64,000 nt of DNA from Chitinophaga niabensis (lineage in GTDB: Bacteria; Bacteroidota; Bacteroidia; Chitinophagales; Chitinophagaceae): the NCBI RefSeq assembly GCF_900129465.1, contig NZ_FSRA01000002.1:1674001-1738000 (forward strand). The letters are read 5' to 3'. Positions 52,238 through 60,968 of the stretch are shown here, one piece after another. The position numbers and the translations under genes are program-made. The notes under the pieces were generated by a model, which was not told the DNA's origin, did no database searches, and worked only from the letters and a program-made list of their open reading frames with translations. The stretch's first letter is position 1, and every line of letters starts with the position of its first letter.

Positions 52238-53530
52238 TTACTTCTTACCAAATTTAATTGAATTTTTCGGATAATAAGCACTGGTATCCAGCAGTTCTTC
52301 TATCCTCAAAAGTTGGTTGTACTTAGCCATACGGTCTGTACGGCTGGCAGAACCGGTTTTGATCTGACCGCAGTTCAGGGCTACTGCAAGGTCTGCAATC
52401 GTTGTGTCCTCAGTTTCTCCGGAACGGTGGCTCATAATGGAAGTATAACCAGCCTTTTGTGCCATGGAAACCGCATTGATGGTTTCAGTGATAGTACCGA
52501 TCTGGTTCACTTTTACCAGGATGCTGTTCGCAATGTTCTGATCAATACCTTGTTTCAGGCGTTTTACATTGGTTACGAACAGGTCGTCACCCACCAGCTG
52601 TACATTAGCGCCGATAGATTCAGTCAGTTTTTTCCAGCCGTTCCAATCATCTTCAGCCATACCATCTTCTATGGAAACGATGGGGTATTTCTTGGACCAC
52701 TCTGTCCAGTAAGCTACCAGTTCATCACTGCTGATGATCTTCTGGGTGCTCTTATAGAACTTGTAAGTGTTGTCTTTATCGTTGTACATCTCGCTGCTTG
52801 CAGCATCCAGGGCAATGCCGATCTGGGAACCTGGTTTGTAACCAGCTGCTTCGATAGCCTGCAGTACAGTTTCGATCGCTTCTTCGTTGCTTTGGATCTC
52901 AGGTGCAAAACCTCCTTCATCCCCAACGTTAGTGCTGTAACCTTTCTTTTTCAGTACAGATTTCAGGTGGTGGAAAATTTCCACGCCCCAACGGAGACCT
53001 TCAGAGAAAGTGTCCGCACCAACCGGCACGATCATGAATTCCTGGAAGTCGATCTTGTTATCAGCATGCGCACCGCCGTTCACGATGTTCATTAAAGGTA
53101 AAGGTAAGGTGGTAGCGTTTACGCCACCCAGGTAACGGTACAGGGGTAAGCTAAATGCTTCTGCTGCTGCTTTCGCAACTGCCATACTAACCGCCAAAGT
53201 TGCGTTGGCACCCAGTTTGGCTTTATTTTCAGTACCATCCAGATCAATCAGCACCTTATCAACACCAGCCTGGTCGCTGATATCCCAGCCAATCAGTTCG
53301 TCAGCGATCACTTCATTAACATTCGTCACAGCTTTGATCACACCTTTGCCTAAGTACACGCCTTTATCATTATCGCGGAGTTCAACAGCTTCGTGTTTGC
53401 CGGTAGAAGCTCCGGATGGAACGGCGGCCCTTCCTACATGGCCATCTTCTGTAGTTACATCAACCTCAACCGTTGGATTTCCACGGCTATCTAAAATCTG
53501 TCTGGCGTGGATCTCTGAAATGATACTCAT
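52238..53530 (-). CDS. eno: Enolase
   Basis: I chose ATG 53530 (MSIISEIHARQILDSRGNPT), giving 430 residues, the usual length. It converts 2-phosphoglycerate to phosphoenolpyruvate. Motifs: SGASTGKHEAVELRD, the signature VGDEGGFAPEI, SIEDGMAEDDW, QLVGDDLFVTN, and SHRSGETEDTTIADLAV with the catalytic lysine region. It lies in a minus-strand run from gldA to nth, and is probably expressed strongly. Confidence 0.97.
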   Translation of the reverse strand: MSIISEIHARQILDSRGNPTVEVDVTTEDGHVGRAAVPSGASTGKHEAVELRDNDKGVYLGKGVIKAVTNVNEVIADELIGWDISDQAGVDKVLIDLDGTENKAKLGANATLAVSMAVAKAAAEAFSLPLYRYLGGVNATTLPLPLMNIVNGGAHADNKIDFQEFMIVPVGADTFSEGLRWGVEIFHHLKSVLKKKGYSTNVGDEGGFAPEIQSNEEAIETVLQAIEAAGYKPGSQIGIALDAASSEMYNDKDNTYKFYKSTQKIISSDELVAYWTEWSKKYPIVSIEDGMAEDDWNGWKKLTESIGANVQLVGDDLFVTNVKRLKQGIDQNIANSILVKVNQIGTITETINAVSMAQKAGYTSIMSHRSGETEDTTIADLAVALNCGQIKTGSASRTDRMAKYNQLLRIEELLDTSAYYPKNSIKFGKK

Positions 53531-53607
53531 GGGTAAAATTTTTATGTTTTTATTCTTAAAAAATACCAACTCACGGCAAATGGCGTCTCCCCATTTACAC
53601 GGCACCA

Positions 53608-54510
53608 CTAATTTGTCAACTCCTTAAACACATCTTCCAGGCTTTGCGAATTGCTCTGCAAAGAAAGGATGTTCCGGTTATTAATCAAAGAGAATTGAAG
53701 CAGGTTTTTGCGGACGGTTTCTGCATCCGTAGTGTATAATCGCCAGATATGACCCTCAGCAGCCACTGCACGGGATACGCCGGGTAATTGTTCCAGCTCT
53801 TCCACCGCAACAGCTTCCCCAAAAGTAACCTGAATATAACCCTGCGAACCCTGCTGCAGGGAACTCAGCGGCCCGTCTGCTATAATGCTGCCCTTATTAA
53901 TAATGATCACCCTGCTGCACATTGCTTCCACTTCCTGCATAATATGGGTGGATAACATCACCGTTTTATTCTCCCCGAGGTTCCTGATCAGGTTCCGGAT
54001 CTCCGCTAACTGGTTGGGGTCCAGCCCGGAAGTGGGTTCATCCAGGATCAGGATCTCCGGATCATGCAAAAGCGCCTGCGCCAGGCCCACACGTTGTTTG
54101 TAACCTTTAGACAGGGCTCCTATCTTTTTATGCTTTTCCGGGCTAAGCCCCGTCAGGCCTATCATTTCTGTGATGCGGGCACCAGCGGTTTTTCCCAGCT
54201 TGTGCATGCCCGCCATGAACTCCAGGAACTCCCGGATATACATGTCCGGGTAAAGGGGATTGGCTTCCGGGAGGTAACCCACGCGCTTCCTCACTTCCAT
54301 AGGCGCTTTCACAACATCAAAACCGCAAACGCTTACCTGTCCTTCACTGGGAGGGAGGTAACCGGTAATGATCTTCATGGTAGTGGATTTTCCGGCGCCA
54401 TTAGGACCTAAAAAGCCCACAATCTCCCCTTTCTGCAACTCAAAAGAGATGCCGTCCACTGCTTTTTGCTGGCCATACAGCTTACTAAGTTCTGTTACAA
54501 GGATGGACAT
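53608..54510 (-). CDS. gldA: Gliding-motility ABC transporter ATPase GldA
   Basis: This 300-residue ABC ATPase has Walker A GPNGAGKST (35-43), Q-loop region GYLPEANPLYPDMYIREFL, signature LSKGYKQRVGLAQALLHD, Walker B ILILDEPTSGLDP and H-loop MLSTHIMQEVEAM. A C-terminal extension (about 220-300) follows. The sequence fits GldA, which with GldF and GldG supports gliding motility or type IX secretion in Bacteroidota. Those partners are not in the window, so the assignment is by sequence, not context; another export ATPase of the same branch is possible. Confidence 0.82.
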   Translation of the reverse strand: MSILVTELSKLYGQQKAVDGISFELQKGEIVGFLGPNGAGKSTTMKIITGYLPPSEGQVSVCGFDVVKAPMEVRKRVGYLPEANPLYPDMYIREFLEFMAGMHKLGKTAGARITEMIGLTGLSPEKHKKIGALSKGYKQRVGLAQALLHDPEILILDEPTSGLDPNQLAEIRNLIRNLGENKTVMLSTHIMQEVEAMCSRVIIINKGSIIADGPLSSLQQGSQGYIQVTFGEAVAVEELEQLPGVSRAVAAEGHIWRLYTTDAETVRKNLLQFSLINNRNILSLQSNSQSLEDVFKELTN

Positions 54511-54850
54511 GGATAGTTTTTGCGTTGGCTAAAGTAAGTGAAAAAAAATAGTTAACCGTTAATTCCAGTGCCCCCGGAATGCAAATTTTCGAACACGCAG
54601 GCTCGCGGAATAATGGACATGTGATCAAAAGCCCCTGCAGTTAACGGATTTCAATTTTAATGCGAGCCCTACGCAGCCCTAAAATTTGCCATATGTGGAA
54701 AAATGTGTAATTTTACGTCTTCAATAATTACTGCAATGTAGTACACACATAATCTTCTCTTTTTACTCTGGTTGTTCATAATACAACTGCACGAGTTCTT
54801 AGTGTGCTTCTTTTTTCCAACAATCAATTTACCCTTTACACACACAAGCA
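54511..54850. other. 340-bp divergent intergenic region
   Basis: No gene is visible. For the plus-strand ABC cluster, TTTG (54685-54688), 19 bp and TAATTTTA (54708-54715) make a fair promoter with a 130-nt leader. For gldA, TACTTTAG (54527-54534, minus) is a weaker -7. Nothing else is assigned. Confidence 0.5.
54685..54715 (+). promoter_or_regulatory. Candidate promoter of the five-gene envelope ABC cluster
   Basis: TTTG (54685-54688), a 19-bp spacer and TAATTTTA (54708-54715) differ from the consensus only at the final G. Confidence 0.4.
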
Positions 54851-55507
54851 ATGACAAACTTTCTTAGGAAAGCGTTGGGCATTTTCGTTGAATTTGATCC
54901 CGATGCTTCACAAACTGGCAAGCCCGGAGGGGATTCCCTTGCCCAAAAATTCCCGCTGAGCGGCCCTAAAACCGTCACCGCGAATATCACGGCCGAAGAA
55001 CTCGACAAATTTGAGTTACACTTCTCCCGGTTATTTGAAAGCAGCAATCTGCCCGGACCCGATTATTTCGAGTTCTGGAAAATGATGGAAACGCTGGAAG
55101 CACACGTGCCAAACGAAAAAGCACGTATAGGGGCGGTTTTTGCCACCCTTAGCATCCAGGGCCTCACAAAGGATAAACTGCTGGAAACCGCTACCCTGTA
55201 TAAAGGCATGGTGGAAAAAGACCGGGATGAATTCGACAAAGCCGCTGATGATAAAGCGAAACAGGAGATCCAGGGAAGGGTACAGCAAATTACTGACCTG
55301 GAAAAAAAGATCGCTGAACACTCGCAGCAGATCCAGCAGCTCACGCTGGAAATTACCAGCGCCCAAAACAGTATGAAAGAACTGAAAGGCCAGGTATCCG
55401 AACAGGAACAAAAGATCGCCAGCAGCCGGAAAGGTTATGATGTAGCCTGCCAGGCCATGATCACTAAAATTCAGTCAGACATTCAAACCATTCAAACAAC
55501 CCTTTAA
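54851..55507 (+). CDS. Cytosolic coiled-coil protein, first gene of an envelope ABC cluster
   Basis: This 218-residue protein has no signal or membrane helix. Residues about 1-120 form a compact helical domain (TAEELDKFELHFSRLFESS, DYFEFWKMMETLEAHVPNEK, FATLSIQGLTKDKLLETATL). Residues about 120-215 are a long coiled coil (KQEIQGRVQQITDLEKKIAE, QLTLEITSAQNSMKELKGQV). I recognise no family. The stop lies 2 nt before a membrane coiled-coil gene, and three more genes follow on the same strand. The layout suggests a cytosolic scaffold that works at the inner face of the membrane with its neighbours. Confidence 0.75.
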   Translation: MTNFLRKALGIFVEFDPDASQTGKPGGDSLAQKFPLSGPKTVTANITAEELDKFELHFSRLFESSNLPGPDYFEFWKMMETLEAHVPNEKARIGAVFATLSIQGLTKDKLLETATLYKGMVEKDRDEFDKAADDKAKQEIQGRVQQITDLEKKIAEHSQQIQQLTLEITSAQNSMKELKGQVSEQEQKIASSRKGYDVACQAMITKIQSDIQTIQTTL

Positions 55508-55509
55508 TT

Positions 55510-56496
55510 ATGGACACTCAATTCTTCCCTGCTGAATCAGGCCAGAAACTGAAATCCTACTGGAACCGCCCTGGTGGCAAATTCGGTATCGTTATCGGAC
55601 TCGGCTTACTGGTTCTCATCGGTTACTATGTGATCCCCATCCTCACAAACGTGGTATGGAACACACTCAACTTCGGCATCGCATTGGTATGCCTTGGTTT
55701 ATTCCTCTATGCAGTAACACACCGCAAACTGCGCCTGAGCTTATTCTATCTCTATGAATGGCTCATGAAGAAACTCGTAGGAGTGGTGATCGAACTGGAC
55801 CCCTTCCTCATCGCCGAAGATTATATCGGCGATATGGAAGAACAACGCGAAAAACTCTACAAGCAATCCATCGAAGTGGATGCACAGAAAGAGAAGATCG
55901 ACATGAAGATCGACGAAAAGGAAAAAGATATGGCACAACTGATGAGCCGCGCAAAAGCCGCACAGAGCAATAACATGCTGCCTGAGCTGGGAAATGCTAC
56001 GCGCCACATCGCCCGGATCAAAGAATATATCACCCAGCTCACACCCATCCGCGATAACCTTGCACGTATTGGTGACTACCTCACCAAAGTACACAAGAAC
56101 AGCGGATACATGATCGAAGACGCACGTAATGAACTGGAACTGAAAAAAGATCTCTACAAATCTGTTTCCTCCGGTAACAAAGCCCTCAGCTCTGCGCTGA
56201 AAATATTCAACGGCGATCCCGAAAAGAAACTGATGGTGGAACAATCCATGGAGTTCCTCAAAGAAGATATTGCCACCAAGTTGAGCAGTATGAAAAAAGC
56301 CATCAGCTACTCTACAGACTTCATGCGCTCTATCGACCTCGATAACGCAACATACGAACTGCAAGGACTCACCATGCTGGAATCCTTCAATCCGGACACA
56401 GAATTCAAACTGGACGTGAAGAAGTGGGAGCCGGACACCACACCACGTACACCAGGCCAGGTACCAAAAGATAATTATAACGATCTCTTGAGCTAA
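55510..56496 (+). CDS. Membrane-anchored coiled-coil protein of the envelope ABC cluster
   Basis: This 328-residue protein has two adjacent membrane helices at about 23-45 and 50-68 (FGIVIGLGLLVLIGYYVIPI, FGIALVCLGLFLYAV). A long cytosolic coiled coil follows (about 105-290), with EEQREKLYKQSIEVDAQKEK, IDMKIDEKEKDMAQLMSRA and RNELELKKDLYKSVSSGNK. The Pro-rich tail is unstructured. The coiled coil recalls PspA/ESCRT-III-like or TelA-type membrane stress proteins, but I cannot prove homology. It pairs with the soluble coiled-coil protein just upstream and may assemble into a membrane-associated lattice. Confidence 0.75.
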   Translation: MDTQFFPAESGQKLKSYWNRPGGKFGIVIGLGLLVLIGYYVIPILTNVVWNTLNFGIALVCLGLFLYAVTHRKLRLSLFYLYEWLMKKLVGVVIELDPFLIAEDYIGDMEEQREKLYKQSIEVDAQKEKIDMKIDEKEKDMAQLMSRAKAAQSNNMLPELGNATRHIARIKEYITQLTPIRDNLARIGDYLTKVHKNSGYMIEDARNELELKKDLYKSVSSGNKALSSALKIFNGDPEKKLMVEQSMEFLKEDIATKLSSMKKAISYSTDFMRSIDLDNATYELQGLTMLESFNPDTEFKLDVKKWEPDTTPRTPGQVPKDNYNDLLS

Positions 56497-56597
56497 TAAC
56501 CATCAGCATAAATGCATGGATAGCCATACGTATGCACCGTATACTAACGTTTATGAATAAACGAAATATATTCTTAAACCTATAAACATTAATAAAA

Positions 56598-58364
56598 ATG
56601 GCAATTAAAGTAAAACCAGGCGGTAAAGTACTGGGTATCGTTCTCCTCCTCGGAGCAATCTATGCAGGTAAAGTATTATGGTGGGACAAGCGCCCCCAGG
56701 AAGCAAAAGCTGCTGCCGAAATTGGTAAAGTTGCTTTACCGGATGCTCCTGAAGCTTCTTTAAGCGGCAACGCGGCAAAACTGCCACTCCCCGGAGCAGA
56801 AGAATCTGCAAATGGCGGAACCAGGATCAGCTGGAAGATCATGGCCTGGAACTCCCAGTTCCCATTGATGTATGCCAACGGTGGCCCGAAAACCACCAAA
56901 GGCTCCCTGGTAGATAAAGCAAACCTGCAGATCGAAGTGGTCCGCCAGGACGATTGTAATAAATCCATTGCAGACGTAGTGAAGTTTGCACAGGACTATA
57001 GATCAAACCCTAACACCCCCGGCGTGTTCGCTTCCTTCATGGGAGACGGTATGCCCATGTTCTTCGCCGCACTGGCCAAAGAACTGGAACCCCTGGGGCC
57101 TGAATACCAACCCATCGCTTTCTACACCATGGGTAAAAGTTATGGTGAAGACAAACTGATGGGCCCCGCAGAATGGAAGATAGATCCTAAGAACGCATTG
57201 GGTAAAACAGTATCCTGCGTAATGAGGGACGGTGATATGAACATCCTCGTGAAATGGGCCGGGGATAATGGCCTGCGCGTAAACCCGGATGAAACCACTT
57301 ATGATCGCAACGCCATCAACCTGATCGCTGCGAACGATTTCCTCGATGCCGCCAATAAATACATTGCCGGTTACACAGAAGGCCGCAAGCTCGTAGTGAA
57401 TGGCAGGAAGATTGCCAAAGACACCACAGTTGGTGTAGACGGTGTTGCCACCTGGACGCCGGGCGACGTAAACATTGCCCAAAAGAAAGGAGGGTTGATC
57501 AATATCGCCACTACAAGAGAGTACGCTTCCCAGATGCCGAACATCTCCATCACCATTAAGAAGTTCGCCAATGACCACCGTACGGACATTGAGAACCTGA
57601 TCATGGCACTCGCACAAGCCGGAGACCAGGTACGTTCTTTCACAGATGCCAAGCAATTTGCGGCAGACATTTCTGCGAAAGTATACAACGAACAGAATGG
57701 TGCATACTGGCTGAAATACTATAACGGTGTGGAAGAAAAAGACGCGCAGGGCATCAACCTTGCACTGGGGGGCTCTATGGCCTTCAACTTAGCAGACGCT
57801 GCCAACATGTTTGGCCTTGGCGATGATAAGCTGGACCGTTACAAGATCGTATACGGCACCTTCGGTGACATCCTCGTAAAGATGTATCCTGAACTGGTAC
57901 CAACATACCCTGTATACAACAAGGTGGTAGATAAATCCTTCCTGGCTTCCGTAGTGAGCAATCACCCGGAACTGCTCACTGGTACTGCCATCAAAGAGCA
58001 ATACGCTCCTGAGATCACTAAGGAAGTATCTTCCAAATCCGTACAGGTACAGTTTGAAACCGGCAGTGCCGTGATCAGATCTGAATCTTACGCCATCCTG
58101 GACGAGATCCTGAAAAGCGCCGTGGTAGCAGAAGGGCTGAAACTTGGTATCTATGGTCACACAGATAACGTAGGTAACGAAGCCGCTAACCTCAAGCTCT
58201 CCAACGAACGTGCAGCATCTGTAAAAACGTACCTCTTAAGCAAAGGTTTAGCTGCTGCCCGCCTGGAATCCAAAGGTTTTGGTGCATCCAAACCATTGGT
58301 GGACAACGGAACTGCTGAAGGCCGCGCACAAAACCGCCGCGTACAGATCGTATTGGGTAACTAA
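56598..58364 (+). CDS. Membrane-anchored periplasmic solute-binding protein with C-terminal OmpA domain
   Basis: This 588-residue protein has one uncleaved-type membrane helix (about 10-28) and a linker. A periplasmic type-2 binding-protein-like region (about 75-470) follows, with SWKIMAWNSQFPLMYANGG, GVFASFMGDGMPMFFAALAK and NIATTREYASQMPNISITI. The OmpA-like peptidoglycan-binding domain occupies 482-588. Its key residues are present: D523 in YGHTDNVG and R538 in LSNERA. Binding protein and wall anchor are thus one chain, fixed at both the inner membrane and the wall. An ABC permease and ATPase follow. Similar chains are annotated as phosphate-binding/OmpA proteins, but the ligand is not known. 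Confidence 0.82.
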   Translation: MAIKVKPGGKVLGIVLLLGAIYAGKVLWWDKRPQEAKAAAEIGKVALPDAPEASLSGNAAKLPLPGAEESANGGTRISWKIMAWNSQFPLMYANGGPKTTKGSLVDKANLQIEVVRQDDCNKSIADVVKFAQDYRSNPNTPGVFASFMGDGMPMFFAALAKELEPLGPEYQPIAFYTMGKSYGEDKLMGPAEWKIDPKNALGKTVSCVMRDGDMNILVKWAGDNGLRVNPDETTYDRNAINLIAANDFLDAANKYIAGYTEGRKLVVNGRKIAKDTTVGVDGVATWTPGDVNIAQKKGGLINIATTREYASQMPNISITIKKFANDHRTDIENLIMALAQAGDQVRSFTDAKQFAADISAKVYNEQNGAYWLKYYNGVEEKDAQGINLALGGSMAFNLADAANMFGLGDDKLDRYKIVYGTFGDILVKMYPELVPTYPVYNKVVDKSFLASVVSNHPELLTGTAIKEQYAPEITKEVSSKSVQVQFETGSAVIRSESYAILDEILKSAVVAEGLKLGIYGHTDNVGNEAANLKLSNERAASVKTYLLSKGLAAARLESKGFGASKPLVDNGTAEGRAQNRRVQIVLGN

Positions 58365-58373
58365 TCTTCATAT

Positions 58374-58407
58374 CGAAGGTCAGCACTTGCAAAAGTGCCG
58401 GCCTTCG
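58374..58407 (+). other. Stem-loop between the binding-protein and permease genes
   Basis: A 15-bp imperfect stem (58374-58388 with 58393-58407) has a GCAA tetraloop and no T-tract. Its place in the 58-bp gap fits an mRNA-stabilising element that raises the binding protein over the permease, as in the malE-malF gap of E. coli. Confidence 0.55.
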
Positions 58408-58422
58408 TAATCACAATAAGGC

Positions 58423-59205
58423 ATGGATAAAATAAAAGCATTTTTTGAACCGCTCCGTATACTGGACAAACGTGCCATGATGTTGCTCATGATCGCAGAA
58501 GTGATCATGGCAGTATTGATCTGGCAGTTGAGTGGGGGTGGCCTGATACCAACGCCTGCAAAGGTGTTCACAGCTATCGGCACCATTTTTACCTATCCGG
58601 ATTTCATAGATAACCTCTTTGCAAGTCTTACGCTCACCATTAAGGGAATGTTCTTCTCCATAGTGATCGCACTGTTCATCAGTTATCTGTCTATCGTGCC
58701 CGTGTTTCAGCCTGTAGCACGTTTCATCGTAAAGTGCCGGTACCTGACATTGACCGGTCTCATCTTCCTGTTCACACTGCTTACCAGCAACGGTCATCAG
58801 TTAAAGCTGAGCCTGCTGATCTTTGGTATCGTTCCCTTTTTCGTTACCTCTTTGCTGTCTGTGATAGCGAACATCAACAAACAGGAATTTGAACTATGCA
58901 CCACCTTAAGGATGAACAAATGGCAGCAGTTATGGGAAGTGATCATTGTGGGCCGCCTCGATCAGGTATTTGAAGTAATGCGCCAGAACTTTGCCATCGC
59001 ATGGCTGATGATCACATCTGTAGAAGGTTTGAGCATGAGCGAAGGCGGTTTGGGCGTAATGCTCATCAAAGCAAATAAATATGTGCAGCTGGATATCGTG
59101 TTCGCCACACTCGTGATCATCTTTGCATTAGGTATCTTTTTTGACTTTATACTGGGCCTTTTCCGGCACTGGTTATTTCCTTACACTAAACTGGAAACCC
59201 GCTGA
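58423..59205 (+). CDS. ABC transporter permease of the envelope cluster
   Basis: This 260-residue inner-membrane protein has about six helices. It has the cytosolic coupling region of binding-protein-dependent permeases (NKQEFELCTTLRMNKWQQLWE, VIIVGRLDQVFEVMRQNF), a divergent form of the EAA loop that contacts the ATPase. It is closest in general pattern to the nitrate/taurine importer branch. Its stop overlaps the ATPase start by one base (TGATG). With the upstream binding protein it would form an importer or a mechanically coupled envelope machine. Confidence 0.85.
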   Translation: MDKIKAFFEPLRILDKRAMMLLMIAEVIMAVLIWQLSGGGLIPTPAKVFTAIGTIFTYPDFIDNLFASLTLTIKGMFFSIVIALFISYLSIVPVFQPVARFIVKCRYLTLTGLIFLFTLLTSNGHQLKLSLLIFGIVPFFVTSLLSVIANINKQEFELCTTLRMNKWQQLWEVIIVGRLDQVFEVMRQNFAIAWLMITSVEGLSMSEGGLGVMLIKANKYVQLDIVFATLVIIFALGIFFDFILGLFRHWLFPYTKLETR

Positions 59206-60008
59206 TGAACACATACTCAAAGAACAAAGTATTGCTGAGCGCCGAGAACATCCACCTGCAATACGGAGAGAAAAAGATCCTGCGCGATATCAATTTCAAC
59301 ATCAGGGACATTCAGCGCGAAGGTGTGGAACAAGGCCAGGTAGTAGCTTTGATAGGAAGGAGCGGGATTGGTAAAACACAGCTGTTTAAAACCCTTTCGG
59401 GCTTGATCAAACCAACGGAAGGCATGGTAAGGATCGGCGAAGACCAGCATCCCGTGAAAGCAGGCGAGGTAGGTATCGTACCGCAGAATTACATTCTTTT
59501 CAATCACCGCACCATTTACCAGAACCTCAGGATAGGCCTGGATAACGGGGAAGTGAAGCTCACCGAAGATGAAAAGCGCCGCATTATAGCGGATTACGCA
59601 AACACCTTTGAACTCACGGAGCATCTTAAAAAGTATCCTGCACAGCTCAGCGGTGGCCAGCGTCAGCGTGTAAGCATCATCCAGCAGGTACTTACCGGCA
59701 ACAAGTTCATTTTATTGGATGAGCCCTTCTCCGGTCTGGACATCCTGATGGTGGATCGCGTGATCAAACTGCTGTTAAAGGTTTCAACGCTGAGTGAGCA
59801 AAACACCCTCATCATCGTGAGCCATGATATCGAAAACGCTACGGCTGTTGCGGACACTGTTTGGGTGCTGGGCAACGGGGACGGCAAACCCGGGGCTACC
59901 ATAAAAAAAGAATACGACCTGTGCGAGATGGGTCTGGCCTGGAAGCCGGAGATCCGCACAGATCGTAAGTTTGTCGAATTGATCGACGAAATTAAGCAAC
60001 AGTTGTAG
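59205..60008 (+). CDS. ABC transporter ATPase of the envelope cluster
   Basis: This 267-residue ATPase has Walker A GRSGIGKTQ (residues about 51-59), with Gln where Ser/Thr is common after GKT. It has a Q-loop (IVPQNYILF), signature LSGGQRQRVSI, Walker B FILLDEPFSGLD and switch HxD region IIVSHDIENA. Residues about 28-46 (FNIRDIQREGVEQGQ) carry an insertion relative to typical NitT/TauT-type ATPases. It is the last of five genes and is followed by a strong terminator. Confidence 0.9.
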   Translation: MNTYSKNKVLLSAENIHLQYGEKKILRDINFNIRDIQREGVEQGQVVALIGRSGIGKTQLFKTLSGLIKPTEGMVRIGEDQHPVKAGEVGIVPQNYILFNHRTIYQNLRIGLDNGEVKLTEDEKRRIIADYANTFELTEHLKKYPAQLSGGQRQRVSIIQQVLTGNKFILLDEPFSGLDILMVDRVIKLLLKVSTLSEQNTLIIVSHDIENATAVADTVWVLGNGDGKPGATIKKEYDLCEMGLAWKPEIRTDRKFVELIDEIKQQL

Positions 60009-60431
60009 GTCTAAAAAACTTGAAGAATGGCCACAGGAGACCTATTAGCCTGTGGTCATTTTTATTTTAAAGGAAATAAATGCATTTGGTAACCAGCTCT
60101 TGTTCAATGCTCAGCCGCCGTTGTGTCACTCACTTCAGCGTTTGGTTCTTTGGTCGGCTCTTTTTCTCGTAACATTCTACGGTATAGGATCCTAAAAATT
60201 AATGCGTTTAAATACAAGACTTCATTACTAGCTTTTCCTGCGGCATGGGATTCTTTAATTCATTTGTTCTTCTTCTCTGACAAAACCGCCCTTCTTCTGA
60301 CCGCAAAATGCCTTTTTATTTTCTTATTACAAAATTCCTGTAAAACCACATGATCCTCAAAAGGGAAAACTTTCCGTCACCCCTTACCCTAAAACAAAAA
60401 CTCCGCCCTCTGCTGCGCGGCAAGGTCTCCG
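60009..60431. other. 423-bp intergenic region after the envelope ABC cluster
   Basis: The first 60 bp hold the cluster terminator. The rest (about 60070-60430) is AT-rich, with no convincing gene, RNA or repeat. A 76-codon open frame (60123-60353) has no start signal or recognisable features and I leave it out. Confidence 0.55.
60026..60068 (+). terminator. Terminator of the envelope ABC cluster
   Basis: AATGGCCACAGG (60026-60037) pairs with CCTGTGGTCATT (60049-60060) with one G-T wobble, followed by TTTATTTT. It lies 18 nt after the ATPase stop. Confidence 0.85.
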
Positions 60432-60839
60432 CTAGTACGTAACAACCGGCTCCAAATCCTTCGCCTGCTCAATCATCTGCGTCAACTCATTCAAAGTAGG
60501 CACCCTGCCACTCAAATTCTTCACCGCATTCACCTCTGTAACCCTTGCATGCAAATTCTCCGGCACCCGGTTCCTCAACTCTTTCACCGTATCAACCCCC
60601 GCAGCCTCCAATAACTCCGCAAACTGATCCCCGATGCCATTGATCCGCATCAGATCAGCATGGTTCACCCAGGTAAGGATCAAAGACTCCGGAATCCCCG
60701 TTGTCTCCGTCAATTTCAACCTGCCCGTACGGGTAGCCCCATCCTCTAATAATTTAGCTACGGTATTAATACCAATACCTAACAGCTTACTTGCATAATT
60801 AGGCCCAATGCCCTGGATCTCATGTATCGGATAACTCAT
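60432..60839 (-). CDS. DUF4332 helix-hairpin-helix protein
   Basis: This 135-residue cytosolic protein has two helix-hairpin-helix-like repeats: IQGIGPNYASKLLGIGINTV (about 9-28) and INGIGDQFAELLEAAGVDTV (about 66-85). Each is followed by a helical pair (LKLTETTGIPESLILTWVNH, ARVTEVNAVKNLSGRVPTL). This is the DUF4332 layout, found in Bacteria and some phages, with a presumed DNA- or nucleic-acid-binding role by fold. It is monocistronic and divergent from the M23 peptidase gene. Confidence 0.85.
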   Translation of the reverse strand: MSYPIHEIQGIGPNYASKLLGIGINTVAKLLEDGATRTGRLKLTETTGIPESLILTWVNHADLMRINGIGDQFAELLEAAGVDTVKELRNRVPENLHARVTEVNAVKNLSGRVPTLNELTQMIEQAKDLEPVVTY

Positions 60840-60968
60840 CGTTGATTCAGTTTGTTTTGTAGATCGGAAATTAAGGAAAACCCGGAACCTTTAGTTTAAA
60901 AATATGTTAATTCACTGATTGACACCGTATTTTTAACGCTGAAGACACATAACTATTACATTTGTAGG

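Noticed and set aside
60123..60353. A 76-codon plus-strand frame in the gap after the ABC cluster
   Set aside because: No start signal, signal peptide or domain, and composition like the surrounding non-coding DNA.
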